A stretch of 64,000 nucleotides of DNA from Salinibacterium sp. SWN248 (GCF_015864575.1 NZ_JADYWW010000002.1:620001-684000); one strand, 5' to 3'. Numbered from the stretch's first letter, positions 43,805-51,854 are shown. Notes: a model not told the origin generated them from the letters alone. Translations and numbers: made by a program.

Positions 43805-44188
43805 ATGAACTTTGAACCAATCATTCACACCGTGCTCGCGCTGCACATCTTGGGACTTGCGCTCATCATCGGATCATTCGCACTTCAGTTGCGCCGCAAG
43901 GAAGGCTTCGAACTCGGCACCATGCTGATCGGCGCCATCACGCAACTCGTGACCGGGCTCATCCTCGTGGGCCTCGTGCAGATGAACGACGAAGACGTCA
44001 ACAACGCCAAGATCGCCGTGAAGCTGATCTTCGCGATCATCGTTCTCGTCGCCGTCATGATCGCGCGCTCGCGCCAGGCCAAGGCCCTCAGCGCTGGAAC
44101 CAGCGAAAAGAAAGCCACCCTGCCGTTCCTGCACCTTGCGGGCATGGGCGCCCTCATCAACGTGTTCGTTGCGGTGCTCTGGCACTAA
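43805..44188 (+). CDS. Membrane protein of unknown function (127 aa)
   Basis: Four hydrophobic helices (about 5-27, 35-60, 70-86 and 108-126) with a short basic loop RSRQAKALSAGTSEKK. Not recognised beyond a small integral membrane protein. Begins 17 bases after the CDF gene on the same strand, so cotranscription is likely and an accessory role in metal efflux is possible. Confidence 0.65.
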   Translation: MNFEPIIHTVLALHILGLALIIGSFALQLRRKEGFELGTMLIGAITQLVTGLILVGLVQMNDEDVNNAKIAVKLIFAIIVLVAVMIARSRQAKALSAGTSEKKATLPFLHLAGMGALINVFVAVLWH

Positions 44189-44203
44189 GCCAGGCCTAGC
44201 GGG

Positions 44204-44656
44204 CTAGCGGCGGGCTTCGAAAAAGTCCGTCAGCAGCGCGGCGCATTCAGCCTCTTGGATGCCCGCCACAACCTCGACCTTGTGCGGAAGCCGGCGGTCA
44301 CGCAGCAAATCGTTAACGCTGCCTGATGCGCCGGCTTTTTCGTCCCACGCCCCAAACACCACGCGCGGGATGCGGGCCTGCAGAATCGCGCCAGCACACA
44401 TCGTGCACGGCTCAAGCGTGACCACGAGAGTCATGGAGTCGAGGCGCCACGAACCGGTGGCCGCGGCCGCTGCCCGGATTGCCACTACCTCGGCGTGCGC
44501 CGTGGGGTCGCCCGTGAGCTCCCGCTCATTGCGCCCAACGGAGACGAGATTGTCGTTCTGATCAAAGACGAGAGCAGCGACAGGAACGTCGGCAGAATCG
44601 GCTGTGAGCTTGGCCTCAGCGATGGCCAGCGTCATCCATTGATCGAACTTTGTCAC
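44204..44656 (-). CDS. tadA: tRNA adenosine(34) deaminase
   Basis: Zinc enzyme converting A34 to inosine in tRNA-Arg. Seen: DPTAHAEVVAIRAAAAATGSWRLD near 49-72 (HAE metal and proton-shuttle motif) and TLEPCTMCAGAILQARIPRVVFGA near 78 (PCxxC). 150 aa. GTG at 44656 has GGAG at eight bases. Divergent from upp, a common actinobacterial pairing. Confidence 0.9.
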   Translation of the reverse strand: MTKFDQWMTLAIAEAKLTADSADVPVAALVFDQNDNLVSVGRNERELTGDPTAHAEVVAIRAAAAATGSWRLDSMTLVVTLEPCTMCAGAILQARIPRVVFGAWDEKAGASGSVNDLLRDRRLPHKVEVVAGIQEAECAALLTDFFEARR

Positions 44657-44687
44657 GATCGGTTCTCCAAGTGGTCCGTACCTCAAG

Positions 44688-44699
44688 TAGATTTAGCCT
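44688..44699 (+). promoter_or_regulatory. -10 element TAGATT for leaderless upp
   Basis: TAGATT at 44688-44693, six bases, ATG at 44700. Confidence 0.55.
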
Positions 44700-45332
44700 A
44701 TGCGAGTTCACGTTGCCGACCACCCGCTCATCACGCACAAGCTCACCGTGCTGCGCGACAAGAACACCGCGGCCCCCACTTTTCGGGCGCTGACGGAGGA
44801 GCTAGTGACGCTTTTGGCGTACGAAGCGACCCGTTCGGTGCGCGTTGAAGAGGTCGACATTGAGACCCCCGTTACCGCGACGAAGGGTGTGGCAATCAGC
44901 TCGCCCAAGCCGCTCGTGGTGCCGATTCTTCGCGCCGGACTCGGCATGCTTGAAGGAATGGTCAAGCTCGTTCCGACCGCTGAAGTCGGATTCTTAGGCA
45001 TGGTGCGCAACGAAGAAACGCTGAAGCCAGACACCTACGCCGAACGCCTGCCCGACGATCTGTCGAACCGCCAGTGCTTCGTTCTCGACCCCATGCTGGC
45101 CACCGGTGGCTCGCTCATTGCGGCCATCCAGTACCTGCTCGACCGCGGTGCAACGGATGTCACGGCCGTCTGCATCCTCGGAGCTCCCGAAGGTCTCGCC
45201 GCTGTCGAGAAGGCCATGGAAGGCCAAAACGTCACGATCGTGCTCGGCGCGCTCGACGAACGCCTCAACGAGAACGGCTACATCGTGCCCGGCCTCGGCG
45301 ATGCTGGCGACCGACTGTACGGTCTCGTCTAG
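44700..45332 (+). CDS. upp: Uracil phosphoribosyltransferase
   Basis: Salvages uracil to UMP with PRPP. Seen: [22 protein letters not shown] near 9, [14 protein letters not shown] near 76, the PRPP loop [24 protein letters not shown] near 130-153, and the C-terminal [17 protein letters not shown] near 192. 210 aa, standard length. Confidence 0.95.
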   Translation: MRVHVADHPLITHKLTVLRDKNTAAPTFRALTEELVTLLAYEATRSVRVEEVDIETPVTATKGVAISSPKPLVVPILRAGLGMLEGMVKLVPTAEVGFLGMVRNEETLKPDTYAERLPDDLSNRQCFVLDPMLATGGSLIAAIQYLLDRGATDVTAVCILGAPEGLAAVEKAMEGQNVTIVLGALDERLNENGYIVPGLGDAGDRLYGLV

Positions 45333-45354
45333 CAGCACAATTGTCGCGCGCAAC

Positions 45355-45391
45355 TTGACAGAGGCGCGCTGTATGAAACATCATTGCAACC
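45355..45391 (+). promoter_or_regulatory. Promoter of the leader peptide
   Basis: Consensus -35 TTGACA (45355-45360), an 18-base spacer and CATCAT (45379-45384), followed by seven bases and the ATG at 45392. The expected start point coincides with the ATG. Confidence 0.55.
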
Positions 45392-45505
45392 ATGACTGTA
45401 CAAACTCGCGACCTGACCGCCCTCGTGGCTTCCAGGACCGCTAGCGCGATGCTTACGAGCACTGCGGTGGCGGGCGACGTTTCGTGTTGTCGAATGTGTG
45501 CCTAG
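45392..45505 (+). CDS. Putative Cys-rich leader peptide (37 aa, ends SCCRMCA)
   Basis: A short open frame starting MTVQTRDLTALVASR and ending GDVSCCRMCA. All three cysteine codons are TGT, which is not the favoured codon in this genome, and they lie in the last seven codons. Placement right after a -35/-10 promoter indicates a leaderless message. This matches the design of cysteine-responsive attenuator uORFs described in mycobacteria, where ribosome pausing on Cys codons controls readthrough. The downstream gene is the winged-helix regulator at 45663. Function is inference. Confidence 0.5.
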   Translation: MTVQTRDLTALVASRTASAMLTSTAVAGDVSCCRMCA

Positions 45506-45662
45506 TCGGCCTACCTGCGCCGGGCATTCTCACCAGATGGGATGCCCCCAGATCTTCGTCCTCATAACGGCGACTATCTAGCTCGACACACTATTTTTTT
45601 CCGAAGGATCACACCCTCACCATCAGAGGCCCTTCACCCCTTATCCAAGGATTTCTGGACCC
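45506..45662 (+). other. Leader region with hairpin before the 45663 gene
   Basis: 157 bases without a credible gene. GGGCAT (45522-45527) pairs with ATGCCC (45542-45547) directly after the leader peptide stop. A T7 run lies near 45593. No U tract follows the hairpin, so any termination would more likely be Rho-dependent. AAGGA (45648-45652) precedes the next ATG by ten bases. Confidence 0.4.
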
Positions 45663-46457
45663 ATGTCACTTGCAACAATCGAACGCACCACTCGCACCTC
45701 TTTCGCTTCCGCGGCTCCCGCGTTGGCACCGACCTACACTCCGCCGGCCCGCGACCTGTCGATTGCCGTGCAGCCCGCTCGCACGGTGCGCCCGGCAACG
45801 CCGACCCCGGCACCCGCCGCGCCAGCCGCTGACGCACCACACCTGCGCGCTGTTCCGCAGGGAACCGAAGCTCGCGGCTTCGTGCTCTACGTCGGCATCG
45901 ACGAGCTCAAGGCCGCCGCAGCCGGCACCGACCTGAGCGCGATTGTGGAGCAGCTCAAGCTCCTCACGCAGCAGCTCGTGCCGAACGCCGAAACTCACGC
46001 CGCCGTTGCCCTCGCCCCCGTGGGCGCCGGTGGACGCGACGTCGACGTCGTGCGCCTCGCCCTGCAAGACCCTTCCGCTCTCGCCAAGCACCGCCAGGTT
46101 GAAGAGCCCGAAGAGAAGCCCGCGAGCGGTGTGGTCGTTGACCTCTCCCGCAAGCGCGTGCTCATCGATGACGCGCCCGCAGCCCTCACCTACAAAGAGT
46201 TCGAGCTGCTGCAGTTCCTCATCCTGCGCGAATCGCAGACCATCGACCGCGCCCAGCTCATCTCTACGCTGTGGTCAGCGGAAGACGACGAAGCTCCCAA
46301 CGAACGCACCATCGACGTGCACATCCGTCGCCTGCGCTCCAAGCTCGGCGCGTACGAAGATGTTGTTCGTACGGTTCGTGGCATCGGGTACCGCTACGAC
46401 CGTCATCCGGATGTCTCGGTGCGCTTCGCCTCGACCCCCAGCCCCGACTTCATCTAA
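45663..46457 (+). CDS. Orphan OmpR/PhoB-type winged-helix regulator
   Basis: 264 aa. Residues 1-65 are Ala/Pro-rich and disordered; 70-140 form a small alpha/beta region (FVLYVGIDELKAAAAGTDLSAIVEQLKLL) that is not a normal receiver and lacks the phosphoacceptor Asp. Residues 160-250 are a Trans_reg_C domain: LTYKEFELLQFLILRESQTIDRAQLISTLW, then NERTIDVHIRRLRSKLG and VRTVRGIGYRY. No kinase is near. The upstream Cys-rich leader suggests sulfur or redox control, which is untested. Confidence 0.8.
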   Translation: MSLATIERTTRTSFASAAPALAPTYTPPARDLSIAVQPARTVRPATPTPAPAAPAADAPHLRAVPQGTEARGFVLYVGIDELKAAAAGTDLSAIVEQLKLLTQQLVPNAETHAAVALAPVGAGGRDVDVVRLALQDPSALAKHRQVEEPEEKPASGVVVDLSRKRVLIDDAPAALTYKEFELLQFLILRESQTIDRAQLISTLWSAEDDEAPNERTIDVHIRRLRSKLGAYEDVVRTVRGIGYRYDRHPDVSVRFASTPSPDFI

Positions 46458-46543
46458 CGGCTGTTCGCGCCGTCGCTGCGGGTGCAGAGAACCACTCTCG
46501 CTCGGCGTAGAGGTTCAGCGCTGGCGCGTGTCACACTGACCGG

Positions 46544-47170
46544 ATGACAACGACTGATGCCACCCGGATGCCCGAGAAGATGTCACGGGATCGAGAAGCG
46601 CTCGACGCCCTCCTCGACTCGGAGATCGTCGGGAACGTCGCCTATGTTCACGACGACGGAACCCCCGGCGTTTTGCCGACCGCGGTTGCTCGCCTCGGCG
46701 ACGAGTTGATCGTGCACGGGTCGAGCGGTTCACGCTGGATGCGGCTCGTTTCTGGTGCGCCCGTCGCCGTTTCGGTGACAGCAGTCGGCGGCATTGTGGT
46801 CGCGCGCTCCGCCTTCGAGTCGTCGCTCATCTACAGCAGCGCCGTACTGTTCGGCTCCTTTCGCGTGCTCGAGGGCGAGGAAAAGGCTGCCGCCGTCAAC
46901 GCCATCACCGAGAAGATGATCCCCGGCCGTCTGGCCGAAGTGCGCCCCAACAGCAAGAAAGAACTCGCCGCCACCCTCGTGCTTGCGCTGCCGATCGCCG
47001 AATGGTCGTTGCGCACCTCCGACGACTGGCCCGATGACACCGACGACGATATCGCCGGCAACGCGTGGGGCGGGCAGGTGCGATTCGGAGCTCGAGCCGT
47101 TGAGGTTGTTGCCACGCCTGACCTGCGCTCCGGCATCCGCGTGCCTGAGTCTGTTCGGGCGTTCGAGTAG
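46544..47170 (+). CDS. Pyridoxamine 5'-phosphate oxidase-fold protein
   Basis: 208 aa of the PNPOx-like/FMN split-barrel group: LLDSEIVGNVAYVHDDGTPGVLPTAVARLGDELIVHGSSGSRWMRLV near 23-69, then SSAVLFGSFRVLEGEEK near 98 and a C-terminal WPDDTDDDIAGNAWGGQVRF. These proteins bind FMN, F420 or heme; the cofactor here is not clear. Little ribosome signal; the preceding bases hold no TAnnnT at the leaderless spacing. Confidence 0.8.
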   Translation: MTTTDATRMPEKMSRDREALDALLDSEIVGNVAYVHDDGTPGVLPTAVARLGDELIVHGSSGSRWMRLVSGAPVAVSVTAVGGIVVARSAFESSLIYSSAVLFGSFRVLEGEEKAAAVNAITEKMIPGRLAEVRPNSKKELAATLVLALPIAEWSLRTSDDWPDDTDDDIAGNAWGGQVRFGARAVEVVATPDLRSGIRVPESVRAFE

Positions 47171-47252
47171 CGGATGTCCGCTAGCGGCAAACACCGCCGC
47201 TCTGCCAATTCACCCCCGCTTTGATACTCTAAACGGGTAGCCGCAACGACGG

Positions 47253-47301
47253 CTCCCGACGACGGATCAGTACCGGGTACGCGAAAAGACTGGCCAAGGA
47301 G
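47253..47301 (+). promoter_or_regulatory. Guanidine-III (ykkC-III) riboswitch
   Basis: An H-type pseudoknot can be drawn: P1 CCCG (47255-47258) with CGGG (47274-47277); P2 GATCAGT (47265-47271) with ACTGGCC (47289-47295), including one wobble and one mismatch. The loop after P1 reads ACGAC and the P2 loop contains GCGAAAAG, matching the conserved ACGA segment and A-rich stretch of the class. The P2 3' strand runs straight into the ribosome site AAGGAG (47296-47301), so ligand binding would mask translation. The gene it precedes is a guanidinium exporter. Confidence 0.75.
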
Positions 47302-47307
47302 ACTCTT

Positions 47308-47631
47308 GTGTATTGGCTTGTTTTGATTCTTTCTGGCGTGCTCGAAGCCGTCTGGGCTACCGCTCTGGGCAAATCGGAGGGCTTCACAAAGCTCTGGCCA
47401 ACCGTGATTTTCGGTGTCGCCATTCTCGTAAGCATGGGCGGTCTCGGCTATGCCATGCGCGAGATTCCGATCGGCACCGCTTACGCCATCTGGGTGGGTA
47501 TTGGTGCAGCGCTCACGGTGACCTACGCCATGGTGTTCGGCGGGGAACCCATCTCGTGGGTCAAGGTGTTACTCATCACCGGGTTGATCGGCTGCATCGT
47601 CGGACTCAAACTCGTCGACACGGCGCACTAG
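47308..47631 (+). CDS. gdx: Guanidinium exporter, SMR family (Gdx/SugE)
   Basis: 107 aa, four helices of the small multidrug resistance family. GVLEAVWATALGKSEGFTKLWP near 10-31 has the essential Glu13 and the Gdx pattern W-A-x-x-L-K-x-S-x-G-F. GTAYAIWVGIGAALTVTYAMVFGGEPIS near 56-83 is also characteristic of SugE/Gdx rather than EmrE. Gdx proteins exchange guanidinium for protons as dual-topology dimers. GTG at 47308 with AAGGAG at seven bases. The upstream guanidine-III element supports the substrate. Confidence 0.88.
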   Translation: MYWLVLILSGVLEAVWATALGKSEGFTKLWPTVIFGVAILVSMGGLGYAMREIPIGTAYAIWVGIGAALTVTYAMVFGGEPISWVKVLLITGLIGCIVGLKLVDTAH

Positions 47632-47667
47632 CTTTTCGACGGCCACGGCTCTGGCACAGTGCAGGGG

Positions 47668-48330
47668 CTATCGCGAGACGTGCACGACCGCGGCAATTAA
47701 CCCCAGCATTGCGGCCAAGTCGAGGGCACCCCACGAGAAGATCCGCCGCCGTTGCCCTACGCGCACTCTCCACCACAAGAGACCCACTACTGCGATGAGC
47801 AGTCCGGGCCACCACGTGACCGAGGCAACAAACTTCACTTCGTCAGCACGATCCGCAAGATTGGACGCGACGACGTTATAACCCGCGGTACCTGCCGCGT
47901 AGCCTGCGACGATGGAGAGCACGATGAACGCGCCGCCCGCCAACACAAAGAGGATGCCTCCATAGAGTTGGTCCCAGCCACGCGGAAAGTGTCGGGGAGC
48001 GAGGGCATCGGGTTCGATTAGCCGTCTGGCCCTCCATTGGCGGGTGCTGACGACATTGACGGATGCGACGCCGAGGGAAACGACAGCGGCGAGACCAATA
48101 ATCGCCCAACCGGGAACCGCCGTCACAAAAAGAGCGATCGAACTGGCCACGATAAAAATAGCGAGACCGAGCGGCCCCAAGCAGACCACCACGAGAAGAA
48201 CGAGCATCCATCCTTGAAGGATGCCGGCGAGGCCGAGGGATGAAACAACCACCGCGACGACACCCACGCCGACGATGTAGCCGATCTGCGCGGGCCGACG
48301 ATCAATAGTGTGCCGCGAATCGCCGCCCAC
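47668..48330 (-). CDS. Tandem membrane-protein family member 1 (220 aa)
   Basis: Not recognised in any named family. About seven hydrophobic helices. Landmarks shared with the neighbours: QIGYIVGVGVV near 16-26, VCLGPLGLAIF near 51, ILFVLAGGAFIVLSIVAGYAAG near 127, VTWWPGLLIAVVGLLWWRVRVGQ near 173 and WGALDLAAMLGLI near 201. The GTG at 48330 shares one base with the stop of the next copy (TAGTG), so the two are translationally coupled. Confidence 0.7.
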   Translation of the reverse strand: MGGDSRHTIDRRPAQIGYIVGVGVVAVVVSSLGLAGILQGWMLVLLVVVCLGPLGLAIFIVASSIALFVTAVPGWAIIGLAAVVSLGVASVNVVSTRQWRARRLIEPDALAPRHFPRGWDQLYGGILFVLAGGAFIVLSIVAGYAAGTAGYNVVASNLADRADEVKFVASVTWWPGLLIAVVGLLWWRVRVGQRRRIFSWGALDLAAMLGLIAAVVHVSR

Positions 48331-49031
48331 TAGCGGGAACTGACGTCTAAGAGAACGCTGATGAGCACGAGCATTGCCACGAGATCGATCGCTGCCCACG
48401 CGGTAGCGGGTCTTCCTTTATCGACGCGAATAATCCACGTCACAAGACCGGCGACAGCAATCAGTAAGCCCGGCCACCAGATGACGGCAGCTGCACATTT
48501 CACCGGGGCGGCCTCGTCTACCGAGACGCCGGACGACATTCCATCCGCCAGCAGGATGACGCCTCCCGCGATCACGGAGAGCGCGATGAACGCCCAACCG
48601 GCAAGCGCGAAGAGCAGCTTGCTGAACGCTAGCCCATACCTCCGCGCCACGTCCGGCTCGTCCCCACTCAGCCCCTCAGAGAAAGGCGTCGCAGCAGCGA
48701 TTCGTCGGCGACGTCTGCCCTTCACGATGATCACGTTGAGTGACGCGGTAGCCATCGCGACCGCGGCTCCCATCGCAACCGCGATCGCCACGTCTGAAGC
48801 AGAGTTCGCTAGAGCAAACACCGCGGTGACGGGGAATGCGAGAAGGGCAGCGGCCGCAAGCCCCAGCGGTCCAAGGTAGAGGATCATCAGCAGCGGAAGA
48901 GTTCGCAGGTCGAATTGAGAGAACCAGATGAACAGTGCACTCAGCACGCCGGCCCCGGCGATATAGCCGACCGTGACAGGCCATCTCTCAAGCTGAATAG
49001 CCCAGCGATCGACGACGGCACGGAGAGTCAT
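48330..49031 (-). CDS. Tandem membrane-protein family member 2 (233 aa)
   Basis: Paralogue of member 1 and the copies upstream: TVGYIAGAGVLSALFIW near 20, ILYLGPLGLAAAALLAFP near 49, a basic cytoplasmic loop KGRRRRRIAAATPF near 104, LLFALAGWAFIALSVIAGGVILLADG near 137, VIWWPGLLIAVAGLVTWIIRVDKG near 182 and AIDLVAMLVLISVLLD near 212. TACGCT lies six bases before the ATG at 49031. Function unknown. Confidence 0.7.
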   Translation of the reverse strand: MTLRAVVDRWAIQLERWPVTVGYIAGAGVLSALFIWFSQFDLRTLPLLMILYLGPLGLAAAALLAFPVTAVFALANSASDVAIAVAMGAAVAMATASLNVIIVKGRRRRRIAAATPFSEGLSGDEPDVARRYGLAFSKLLFALAGWAFIALSVIAGGVILLADGMSSGVSVDEAAPVKCAAAVIWWPGLLIAVAGLVTWIIRVDKGRPATAWAAIDLVAMLVLISVLLDVSSR

Positions 49032-49117
49032 ATAGTGAGCGTAACCCAACATGCCCTTGCGGCAGGCTCAGCCCGATCCGCCCCTCGCGGCGCGCAGTGT
49101 GCACCGAGGGCGCAGGA

Positions 49118-49786
49118 TTAGGGCGCAGCGCCCTGCGTGACGTCGGCCCACAGAATGCCGATGAGCGTCAGCATGATCGCGAGGTCCGCGATCGCCCACC
49201 GCAGCACGGGCTCCCCGCGACGGGTATTCACAATCCACAGCCGCAGGCCTGCAATCGCGACGACAAGACCCGGCACCCACACGATCGCCGACAGGAAGAT
49301 CAGATGGTTCGCCCGCTCGGCCGACTCGCGAACCGCAATACCGGCAGTGGTTCCCGCCGTACCCCCGGCGAAGAAACAGAGAACGATAAACGCGAGCCCA
49401 GCCGCCACGAACAGAACGGCGGCGAGCTGCTGGCGCCAACCGTGCCGACGCTCTTAAGCTTCAAACGGCCTCTCCAGCGGAGGTGCAGGCCTGCGCCACC
49501 GCGCAAGAATTTCGACATTGACGAACGCAATGCCGACCGCCATTACTAGGCTAAACAGAGCAGCGATCCACTCGTAAATCCCGTACACCTCGGGAAGACG
49601 GAGCGCTCCCAAGAAGAGCGCGACAAGCCCTAGAGGACCCAAATAGATGGCTAGGGTCAACTCGGCGATCGGCGAGAACACAATGCCCGGGCCTGCTAGC
49701 GAGAATGCCACCACGGTCATCACCCCGGCGCCAACAATGTATTTGCACTTCTTCGGTGTGCGCGTGGCATTGTCGATCAGAGTCAT
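49118..49786 (-). pseudogene. Tandem membrane-protein family member 3, split by an in-frame stop
   Basis: Reading one frame from ATG 49786 gives the N-terminal half (KYIVGAGVMTVVAF, AIYLGPLGLVALFLGAL), then TAA at 49454-49456, and without any frame shift continues ERRHGWRQQLAAVLFVAAGLAFIVL and VWVPGLVVAIAGLRLWIVNTRRGE to the stop at 49118. Alignment with members 1 and 2 is continuous across the TAA, so a single substitution interrupts an otherwise intact gene of about 222 codons. A later GTG at residue AAGLAF could restart the second half. Sequencing error or stop readthrough are alternatives. Confidence 0.7.
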
Positions 49787-49818
49787 TAGTTGATCATGGG
49801 GCACACGGCCGCACCCCA

Positions 49819-49839
49819 CCAGCCCGCGAATGAGGGTGG
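49819..49839. repeat. 21-bp element, copy A (upstream of member 3)
   Basis: Plus-strand CCAGCCCGCGAATGAGGGTG plus one G. It is identical to 50593-50613. It begins 33 bases upstream of the ATG at 49786, in activator or -35 territory for a leaderless transcript. Confidence 0.7.
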
Positions 49840-49885
49840 CTCATGTCGCGCCGCGGGTAGCTCGTGACGGCTTGAGCGGTTTCTC

Positions 49886-50560
49886 CTATCCGAGGTGCGA
49901 GACTCCAGCCGACCCGAGCAACAGCGTCGCCAAAAGTGCGAGCTGGAGAAGGGCGTCGGCAAGCGCCCAAGACAGACTGCCCCTCCCTCGGACCTCGTTC
50001 AGCACCCACAGCACAAGACCGCCGAGCGCTGCGGCGAGCCCCACCAACCAGACAGCGAACAAGAACGGTGCCAGGTAAGGTCCGGCATCGGGTTGGGCTG
50101 TTCCCGGGCCAGAGCTCAGAGCCAGGTATCCCGTCACTACACACAGCACGATGAACACAAACCCCGCGACGACAAACAAGACTGCCGCGGCTACTCGACC
50201 CAACACGGTGTCACCGGCACGCCGGTCGGCGACTCGCACCCCGCTGCGCAGGTGGGCAATCCAGCCGAAGACAACAACAACATTGAGCAGTGCGGTGCCC
50301 ACGGATAGCGGGATAACAATGGCGAGACCCAGCACAGAAGGTAACGCGGCGTTCCAGAGGACGAAGACGATCGGAAGCGCGAGCGTGGAAAACGTAATGA
50401 CACCGAGAGGGCCCAGCACAAAGAAGATGGCTATGCCAAAGAACACAACGAATTCGTCGCCGGCGGGCGAGCTGAGATAGGCACCGGAGAGCATGACCGC
50501 AGTGGCACCCACGTAAGCGAATAACGCCGCGTACTTATCAGTGCCAGCGCCGAGGATCAT
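49886..50560 (-). CDS. Tandem membrane-protein family member 4 (224 aa)
   Basis: Paralogue with KYAALFAYVGATAVML near 9, IFFVLGPLGVITFSTLALPIVF near 46, a loop GWIAHLRSGVRVADRRAGDT near 94, VLFVVAGFVFIVLCVVTGYLAL near 122 and VWLVGLAAALGGLVLWVLNEVRGRG near 164. I chose the ATG at 50560 because its distance to the helix start and to the 21-bp element matches member 3; a GTG at 50578 is also possible. CATGCT six bases before the ATG could be a -10. Confidence 0.7.
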   Translation of the reverse strand: MILGAGTDKYAALFAYVGATAVMLSGAYLSSPAGDEFVVFFGIAIFFVLGPLGVITFSTLALPIVFVLWNAALPSVLGLAIVIPLSVGTALLNVVVVFGWIAHLRSGVRVADRRAGDTVLGRVAAAVLFVVAGFVFIVLCVVTGYLALSSGPGTAQPDAGPYLAPFLFAVWLVGLAAALGGLVLWVLNEVRGRGSLSWALADALLQLALLATLLLGSAGVSHLG

Positions 50561-50592
50561 CTGTCGAGCATGCGTCACTTTGCGCGCTCTCG

Positions 50593-50613
50593 CCAGCCCG
50601 CGAATGAGGGTGG
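50593..50613. repeat. 21-bp element, copy B (upstream of member 4)
   Basis: Identical to 49819-49839 and also 33 bases upstream of its gene's ATG (50560). Sequence between element and ATG is not conserved, so the element itself is under selection or recently copied. Confidence 0.7.
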
Positions 50614-50616
50614 GTC

Positions 50617-50648
50617 GCGGGCTGGCGGGCTGGCGGGCTGGCGGGCTG
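50617..50648. repeat. Four tandem copies of GCGGGCTG
   Basis: An exact 8-bp unit repeated four times immediately beyond copy B, 57-88 bases upstream of the member 4 ATG. Short perfect repeats like this can gain or lose units by slippage and change promoter spacing. Confidence 0.85.
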
Positions 50649-50840
50649 AAGCGTTCGCGGTATTGACCCGCGGTCGGGGTCAGCCGCTTCACCGCTTTGC
50701 GCAGGAAACGTGGGGCAAGGAACACCTGTCGGCCGTCGCAACCGGCCGAGTCGCCCACCCCTTCTGGGGTTGTCCCCGCCTGACACTAGGCTGCGAGAAT
50801 TGAGTGATGCTCGCGCGGGGGTGCGAGTCGAGGGGAATTG

Positions 50841-51680
50841 ATGAAGCAAGCTGGACCACGGGATTGGTCGCCACCCGAAAATAGCAACTATCGTCCGGCA
50901 GATAACTACCGTTACCCGTCGAATCAATCGACGACCACTTTCGCCCCGCGGAAGTTGGTGCGCAACTGGCCCGGACGGCTCTCGCTACTCCTCGGCATCA
51001 CCGCTGCCGGGCTGGCCCTATTCCCGATCGCTTCAGCGGGAGCAGGGAACGGGTACATTGCGTCCACGGTCGGAATCACCGCGATCGGCTACGGCTTCTA
51101 CGCCCTCAGGCTTCGCTACTACCGGGAGGCTACCGCCCGGCTAAGTCCGATCATTGGCATCCTTCTGGGAGCTTTCGGAACGCTGCTCATGGCCGCGCTC
51201 GTGGCCAGCTTCTACTTCAACAGTGCCGCGCTCAACTCCCCCATTACATTTCAGGTCGCGCAAACAGAATTCACGTTTGATTCGGAAGGCTTAGCCCTGT
51301 CGACGCCCGCCGAAAGCGCGGCTACGGACGGGACCGGCCAGACCACCGAAATCATTACGCCAGCGCCAGTCGCCGCGCCTGCGTCATTCGCGTCCGCCGC
51401 CGAAGAACGGATGGCTCTGATTCAACATCTCGGCACCGTGCAGTTCGTGCTGAAGCAGATCGCGCCGCAGAGCAAGCCCGCCAGCCTCAGCCTTGCCACC
51501 CCCGGCGGCACCCTCTCGACACCGGACGGGCACGCGCTCACGATCTTGCCCGAAGGCACCGTGGTCAACTATGCGCCCTCGGCAGATGGCTCCAACTACG
51601 TCATGACGCTTACTGGGGCAACCTTTGGCAGCATGGTGCAGCTCGACACCGCCGTCGGCCAGATCGTGGCACTGAACTAG
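50841..51680 (+). CDS. Membrane protein of unknown function (279 aa)
   Basis: An Asn/Pro/Tyr-rich cytoplasmic N-terminus (about 1-45), three hydrophobic helices (about 47-68, 74-93 and 101-127), then a long extracytoplasmic region of about 150 residues with low-complexity Thr/Pro and a beta-rich end (GSNYVMTLTGATFGSMVQLD). The helical part resembles small DUF4190-type proteins. GAGGGG is upstream of the ATG at 50841. Not recognised; transcribed away from the membrane-protein family. Confidence 0.65.
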   Translation: MKQAGPRDWSPPENSNYRPADNYRYPSNQSTTTFAPRKLVRNWPGRLSLLLGITAAGLALFPIASAGAGNGYIASTVGITAIGYGFYALRLRYYREATARLSPIIGILLGAFGTLLMAALVASFYFNSAALNSPITFQVAQTEFTFDSEGLALSTPAESAATDGTGQTTEIITPAPVAAPASFASAAEERMALIQHLGTVQFVLKQIAPQSKPASLSLATPGGTLSTPDGHALTILPEGTVVNYAPSADGSNYVMTLTGATFGSMVQLDTAVGQIVALN

Positions 51681-51803
51681 CTTTCCTGCCGGAGCGAACG
51701 GCAGCCGAACGTCGCTGCTCATCTGCGCGGAAAACATGCAATTTCGGCATATTCTGCCCAGAAACACAGGGGGTAGACAAACTTTTCTGGAAATTTCTCA
51801 AAA

Positions 51804-51848
51804 ATAACGGAACGGTAACTAGACAGCGTTATGTTTCCGTTATACATT
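51804..51848 (+). promoter_or_regulatory. Promoter inside an inverted repeat
   Basis: ATAACGGAA (51804-51812) and TTCCGTTAT (51835-51843) are perfect 9-bp inverted repeats, 22 bases apart. TAGACA (51820-51825) and TACATT (51843-51848), 17 bases apart, fit a sigma-70-type promoter reading right, with the -35 inside the loop of the dyad. A bound dimer would cover the promoter. Confidence 0.45.
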
Positions 51849-51854
51849 CATAGA

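Noticed and set aside
49118-49408. Reading 49118-49408 and 49454-49786 as two separate normal genes
   Set aside because: Both halves are in the same frame and align without a gap to single paralogues, so one interrupted gene is the simpler reading. I kept the possibility of restart in the evidence.
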